Below, piece by piece: positions 7,567-11,211 of a stretch of 11,211 bases of DNA. Under the pieces are notes generated by a model. That model was not told the DNA's origin. It made no database searches and saw only the letters and a program-made list of their open reading frames with translations. The stretch comes from Cellvibrionales bacterium. Lineage in GTDB: Bacteria > Pseudomonadota > Gammaproteobacteria > Pseudomonadales > JAHEGP01. Location of the stretch: NCBI GenBank assembly GCA_024645065.1, contig JAHEGP010000086.1, positions 1-11,211 of the forward strand, written 5' to 3'. Numbering within the stretch: the stretch's first letter is position 1; each line of letters starts with the position of its first letter. A program made the position numbers and the translations under genes.

Positions 7567-8074
7567 ACTTGGCGTTGAGCCTGGAGGTCACCTGCGCGGT
7601 GATATCGTAGGAAGGCTCAGCGTGCAGAGCAGCCCTGCTATCCAGCAACAAACCGATTTTTTCCTTCTTGATGATGTCGTTGATCACCGACTTGGTCTTG
7701 TCCTGCGTCTGCGCCATGATTTCCTGCAGGACTTCCTGCTCACGCGCCTGCAACTTGCGGCCGACATGCTCAAGATCGGCTTGTTTCTCCTGGATTTTCT
7801 TCTGCAGTGCGGCCTGCTGGTCAGCGCTCATCACCGGGCCATCTTTCTTCATTTTATCCACCAGTCTCTGGCCCTCTTGCTTGATCGCCTCGACTTCTTT
7901 CATGTTGGACTTGAACTCCGGCTCCTTGCGCAGACGCTCGAGCCGTTGCTTGGCGGAATCGGTGTCGACGATCGCGCGCTGAACATTCACGATGGCGATT
8001 TTGTCAGCCGCCAGTGCGAAACTCGCGCAGCTAACCAAAAGAACAAAAACCAGACCTTGCTTTATCTTTAACAC
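7565..8074 (-). CDS. skp: Periplasmic chaperone Skp/OmpH family
   Basis: Periplasmic holdase chaperone that binds unfolded outer-membrane proteins and delivers them towards the BAM complex. The product has 169 aa (E. coli Skp 161). It starts with a signal peptide: basic n-region MLKIKQ, hydrophobic core GLVFVLLV, and a likely signal peptidase I site after Ala22 (ALA|ADK). The mature protein begins with the typical strand KIAIVNVQRAI. A long charged, Lys/Glu/Gln-rich helical region (about 40-125) forms the tentacle-like coiled coil. A second strand, KIGLLLDSRAALHA, closes the body domain. LVSC at 13-16 also fits a lipobox loosely, but the ALA site fits a soluble chaperone better. The start is GTG, supported by GGAG 7 nt upstream; I see no nearby in-frame ATG. 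It lies 36 bp after bamA, as expected for the family. Confidence 0.94.
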   Translation of the reverse strand: MLKIKQGLVFVLLVSCASFALAADKIAIVNVQRAIVDTDSAKQRLERLRKEPEFKSNMKEVEAIKQEGQRLVDKMKKDGPVMSADQQAALQKKIQEKQADLEHVGRKLQAREQEVLQEIMAQTQDKTKSVINDIIKKEKIGLLLDSRAALHAEPSYDITAQVTSRLNAK

Positions 8075-8081
8075 AGCTTTA

Positions 8082-8085
8082 CTCC
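8082..8085 (-). promoter_or_regulatory. Shine-Dalgarno site for skp (sets the GTG start)
   Basis: GGAG on the minus strand, 7 nt from the GTG at 8072-8074. It lies within ATGGAGTAA, a two-codon frame that is out of phase with skp. The spacing supports initiation at GTG. Confidence 0.7.
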
Positions 8086-8110
8086 ATCTTGAGTTGTAAC
8101 GGTAATCAAA

Positions 8111-10759
8111 TCAAAAAACCTGCCCGAGGGAAAACTGGAATATTTCGGTCTCGTCAAATTCTCCCTCCGAAAATGGCTTGGCCAGACTGAAACTCAACGG
8201 CCCGAAACCGGTAATCCAGGTCAGCCCTACACCGAAAGAATAACGCAGCTCCCCCAGTTCGACGCTCTTGCATCCGGGCTGGTAGGGACCGCAATCGCTA
8301 CTGAAAACATTGCCAAAATCAATAAAGAACGCGGTGCGCATCGAGTTCTGGTCCTTGATGAAGGGCAATGGGAAAAGAAGTTCCACCCCACCTTCAACAA
8401 GGACGTTGCCCCCAAAGGGGCGGAAGTCATCAGCGAACACCTGGCCACAGAACAAGCGTCCCGTATTCGAAAACGGGGGAATATCCTCACCTTCCTCAGA
8501 TTGGCGAATCGGGGCCAGGGGATCACATCCCACAAAATTACCGTCTTCGTCCTTCAGGCTTTCGATATAACTGAGTGGATTGTCAAAAATCGGAACACCG
8601 CTGCCATCCACGCCAACCTGGGGGAAACGGGTCAGGTACTGGACGGCCGGGGTGGCCCTTGGTCCCAGGGTATTGGTTTTGAATCCCCGTACCGAGCCAA
8701 AACCACCGGCGAAGTAGTTCTCGAAAAAGGGCAGTTGCTCGGTTGATCCATAGCCGTCACCATAGCCCAACTCACCGCGAAACCTGAGAGTCAGGGACTG
8801 GGTCAACGGCACAAAAATCTGGCCACTGTAACTCAACTTGTAATACTGCACATCGCTACCGGGAACCGCCACTTCCAGAGCCAGGCTCTGCGACCCGCCG
8901 CGCGTCGCCAGTTGCCCGCGGTTGAGGGTCGACTGGCTCCACGAGGTGGTGACGGTAAAGGTGTTGAAGGCGTCACCATTCTGGTCGAGAAAGCCCAGCG
9001 GCAGGTCGGCGCGGGGGAAAAAGTCGACCTCTTCCACAGCGCGCAGGGTATCGGCCTGCAGCTCCTCATCAAAACCGTCGATAACTGTCGTCACGCCGTC
9101 GATGGGTCGGGGACTTGCCTTGATTTCCTGCACCGCTCCAACACCCACCGTAATGTCGGTGCGCTGCACCCCCAGGCTAAAGCCCAGGCGCTGGGTTTCA
9201 CTCAGCGGGTAACCGAAGTTCATGCTCGCACCATAGACGTCGGTGCTGTAGCTGGCGACGTTGACCTCGTCCAGATCGGTCTGGCGATAAAATACGCTAA
9301 AACCGCGACTGACCCCATCCTCGGTGTAGTAGGGGTTGACGTAACTGAAGTTGGCGCTGCGCTGGAAATCACTGAAATTAATCCCGATACCCACTCGCTT
9401 GCCGGTACCGAGAAAGTTGTTCTGCTGGATGTTGGCACCCAGAATAAGTCCGGTTCCCTGGGCAAAACCGACGCTGGCGCCAATGCTGCCGGAGGGCTGC
9501 TCCTCAACCGTGTAGTTCACGTCGATCTGGTCATCGACTCCGGGAACCTCCGGGGTTTCCACCTCGACGGTCTTGAAATAACCCAGCCGCTGCAGGCGTA
9601 TTCGGCCCTGCTGGATCTTGCTGTTAGATGCCGTGGCGCTCTCCATCTGGCGCATCTCCCGGCGCAGCACATCGTCCCGGGTACGGGTATTGCCGCGGAA
9701 CTGTATCCGCCGCACATAGGTGCGCTTGCCCGGGTCGACAAAAAACTTGAGGTCCACGGTTTTGGTTTTTTCATCGATGTCCGGAATGCCGGTGATCTTG
9801 GCAAAGGTGTAGCCATCGTTGCCCAGGCGCCGGCTGATAAACTCCTCACTCTGGGTAACCAGTATCTGGGAGTACATTTGACCCTGCTGCACCAGCAGGA
9901 ATTTCCTCATCTCCGGTTCCGCCACTACCAGGTCACCGGACAGCTCTACCTCGTCGACGGTATATTGTTCACCTTCCGCCACATTGGCCGTGATATACAC
10001 CGCCTTGCGGTCCGGTGTTATCGACACCTGGGTCGATTCAATATCAAACTTGATGTAGCCGCGATCGAGGTACCAGGATTCGAGCTTCTCAAGGTCGCCC
10101 TTGAGTTTTTCCCTTGAATATTTGTCATCGCCGCTGATAAATGAGAACAGGCCCGACGGTTGCAGTTCAAACAGGTCGAGCAGCTCATCGGACTCAAACG
10201 CCTCGTTGCCGACAATATTGATGCCCTTGATCTTGGCGACGTTGCCCTCGTTGATCAGTATATTGACGCCAACCCGGTTGCGCGGTTGTTCGACGACTTC
10301 GGCTTCTATGGTGGCGTCATAGCGTCCCTGGGCCACATACTGGCGCTGCAATTCCAGCCGCATGCCTTCCAGGGTAGAGCGCTTGAGAACCTGGCCTTCC
10401 GACAGGCCAGAGCTCTTCAAGCCATCGAGGAGCGCCTCGCTCTCAATGGCCTTGTTTCCCTCCAGGTTGATCTCGCTGATGGATGGCCTCTCGACCACCT
10501 GAACCACCAGCACATCACCGTCGCGCAACAGCTTGACATCGTTAAAATTGCCCGTTGCGAACAACGATCGTGCGGTATTGCGCAGGGCCTCCGGATTGCT
10601 GCTGTCGCCAATATTGACAGGCAGCACACTAAAAACACTGCCTGCCGAAATACGCTGCAGACCCTCGATCCGGATATCCGAAATGGTAAAGCTGTCAGCC
10701 ACGAGACTAGCCGGAGAGAGCAGCACAGCGAGCAACAGAATGACGTTAACTTTCTTCAT
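8111..10759 (-). CDS. bamA: Outer membrane protein assembly factor BamA
   Basis: Omp85-family core of the BAM complex, which folds and inserts beta-barrel proteins into the outer membrane. Numbered from the ATG (882 aa; E. coli 810): signal peptide 1-22 (MKKVNVILLLAVLL, likely cut before DSF); five POTRA domains at about 24-91, 94-173, 175-264, 266-343 and 346-421; 16-strand barrel from about 424 to the end. The loop-6 motif VRGF is at 690-693, and the protein ends in a beta-signal, FQFSLGQVF, with terminal Phe. The extra length lies mostly in extracellular parts: the loop near 542-600 and loop 6 after NTLGPR (to GGN at 783). Four Cys (745, 771, 823, 830) could form two disulfides. An in-frame TTG directly precedes the ATG (10760-10762); I prefer the ATG, though no strong ribosome site is visible. 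It follows rseP by about 78 bp. Confidence 0.98.
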   Translation of the reverse strand: MKKVNVILLLAVLLSPASLVADSFTISDIRIEGLQRISAGSVFSVLPVNIGDSSNPEALRNTARSLFATGNFNDVKLLRDGDVLVVQVVERPSISEINLEGNKAIESEALLDGLKSSGLSEGQVLKRSTLEGMRLELQRQYVAQGRYDATIEAEVVEQPRNRVGVNILINEGNVAKIKGINIVGNEAFESDELLDLFELQPSGLFSFISGDDKYSREKLKGDLEKLESWYLDRGYIKFDIESTQVSITPDRKAVYITANVAEGEQYTVDEVELSGDLVVAEPEMRKFLLVQQGQMYSQILVTQSEEFISRRLGNDGYTFAKITGIPDIDEKTKTVDLKFFVDPGKRTYVRRIQFRGNTRTRDDVLRREMRQMESATASNSKIQQGRIRLQRLGYFKTVEVETPEVPGVDDQIDVNYTVEEQPSGSIGASVGFAQGTGLILGANIQQNNFLGTGKRVGIGINFSDFQRSANFSYVNPYYTEDGVSRGFSVFYRQTDLDEVNVASYSTDVYGASMNFGYPLSETQRLGFSLGVQRTDITVGVGAVQEIKASPRPIDGVTTVIDGFDEELQADTLRAVEEVDFFPRADLPLGFLDQNGDAFNTFTVTTSWSQSTLNRGQLATRGGSQSLALEVAVPGSDVQYYKLSYSGQIFVPLTQSLTLRFRGELGYGDGYGSTEQLPFFENYFAGGFGSVRGFKTNTLGPRATPAVQYLTRFPQVGVDGSGVPIFDNPLSYIESLKDEDGNFVGCDPLAPIRQSEEGEDIPPFSNTGRLFCGQVFADDFRPFGGNVLVEGGVELLFPLPFIKDQNSMRTAFFIDFGNVFSSDCGPYQPGCKSVELGELRYSFGVGLTWITGFGPLSFSLAKPFSEGEFDETEIFQFSLGQVF

Positions 10760-10762
10760 CAA

Positions 10763-10837
10763 TTATCAATTCTTGGTAGTAAAAACACGCTCACCCCTTG
10801 CGAGGAAAAAGGTCACAAACTGTGCAGGGATTGCCGC
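10763..10837. other. rseP-bamA spacer, no gene or clear promoter
   Basis: This gap is the longest in the window. I see no RNA gene, no stem followed by a T-run, and no clear sigma E type (GGAACTT/TCTRA) promoter. It holds AT-rich bases just before bamA and only a weak AAGAA as a possible ribosome site. Confidence 0.5.
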
Positions 10838-11211
10838 TTACAAGCGACTGATATCGTTGTAAAGCGCCAGCAACATAATGCCCAGAACAATGCTGACACC
10901 TATCTGGAATCCTACCATCTGCACCCGCTCGGAAACCGGGCTGCCCTTAACCCATTCGATCAGGTAAAACAGCAAATGCCCACCGTCAAGCACAGGAATG
11001 GGTAGCAGGTTGAGCACTCCCAGGCTAATACTCAGCAGCGCCAGGACCCCTAACCAGGAAGCCAATCCGGACTGGGCCGAAGCGGACGCCACTTTAGCAA
11101 TGGTAATCGGCCCACTCAAGTTTTTTGGCGAAATTAGGCCAATGACCAGCTTTTTAATTGATTCCAGGGTAAATACCGTAACCGTCCATGTCTGGTTGAC
11201 GGCTTCCCCCA
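10838..11211 (-). CDS. rseP: Intramembrane zinc metalloprotease RseP, C-terminal part (5' end outside window)
   Basis: Site-2 protease of the inner membrane. In E. coli it cleaves the anti-sigma factor RseA after DegS and so releases sigma E, and it also clears signal-peptide remnants. Only the last 124 codons are present; the frame is open to the right edge. Visible features are the end of the periplasmic part (GEAVNQTWTVTVFTLESIKK), then LSGPITIAK, a membrane segment (WLGVLALLSISLGVLNLLPI), the PVLDGGH motif with the third zinc-ligand Asp, VKGSPVSERVQ, and a last membrane segment (VGFQIGVSIVLGIMLLALY) ending NDISRL. The HExxH site lies outside the window. A TTG at 11117-11119 is an internal Leu codon, not a start. 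The position directly before bamA is the conserved one. Confidence 0.96.
   Translation of the reverse strand, partial: GEAVNQTWTVTVFTLESIKKLVIGLISPKNLSGPITIAKVASASAQSGLASWLGVLALLSISLGVLNLLPIPVLDGGHLLFYLIEWVKGSPVSERVQMVGFQIGVSIVLGIMLLALYNDISRL

Noticed and set aside
8912..10117. A 401-codon open frame on the plus strand opposite bamA
   Set aside because: It is in the same codon register as bamA and explained by rare TTA/CTA/TCA use; bamA has full domain support.
10763..10837. A sigma E promoter before bamA
   Set aside because: I looked for GGAACTT and TCTRA with suitable spacing on the minus strand here and in the end of rseP and found no convincing match; any promoter may lie upstream of the window.

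Overview
The window is a continuous block of genes, all on the minus strand, in the order (reading along the minus strand from the right edge to the left) rseP (3' end only) - bamA - skp/ompH - lpxD - fabZ - lpxA - lpxB - rnhB - dnaE (all but about the last 26 codons). This is the classical gammaproteobacterial envelope/lipid A/replication cluster, in the same order as in Escherichia coli and Pseudomonas. The DNA looks moderately GC-rich. LpxA and FabZ resemble remembered Pseudomonas-type sequences more than enteric ones, which suggests a non-enteric gammaproteobacterium, perhaps a marine Cellvibrionales/Pseudomonadales-like lineage. The lineage is inference; the gene order and family identities are read directly from the translations.

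Region by region: 10838-11211 is the C-terminal part of the site-2 intramembrane protease RseP. 8111-10759 is BamA, the outer-membrane barrel assembly factor, with five POTRA domains and an enlarged extracellular part. 7565-8074 is the periplasmic chaperone Skp/OmpH. 5978-7517 holds lpxD, fabZ and lpxA, and 4014-5171 holds lpxB; these are lipid A acylation and disaccharide-synthesis steps plus the fatty-acid dehydratase that competes for the same hydroxyacyl-ACP pool. 3399-4013 is RNase HII. 1-3402 is the replicative DNA polymerase III alpha subunit.

Gaps between genes are at most about 80 bp. Three junctions are overlapping or abutting: fabZ/lpxA share GTGA, lpxB/rnhB abut, and rnhB/dnaE share ATGA. 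I see no terminator between genes, so the block is probably transcribed as one or a few long messages with translational coupling. Functionally it links outer-membrane protein assembly (BamA, Skp), envelope stress signalling (RseP), lipid A synthesis (LpxD, LpxA, LpxB) and fatty acid supply (FabZ), with two DNA-maintenance genes at the distal end.

I found no new system, mobile element, RNA gene or CRISPR array. The points worth a second look are residue-level: an LpxA with Met at the acyl-chain ruler position and Asn in place of a usually conserved His, a BamA with enlarged loops and four Cys, an atypical clamp-binding motif in DnaE, and several GTG starts. The long open frames on the plus strand are register-matched shadows of the minus-strand genes.
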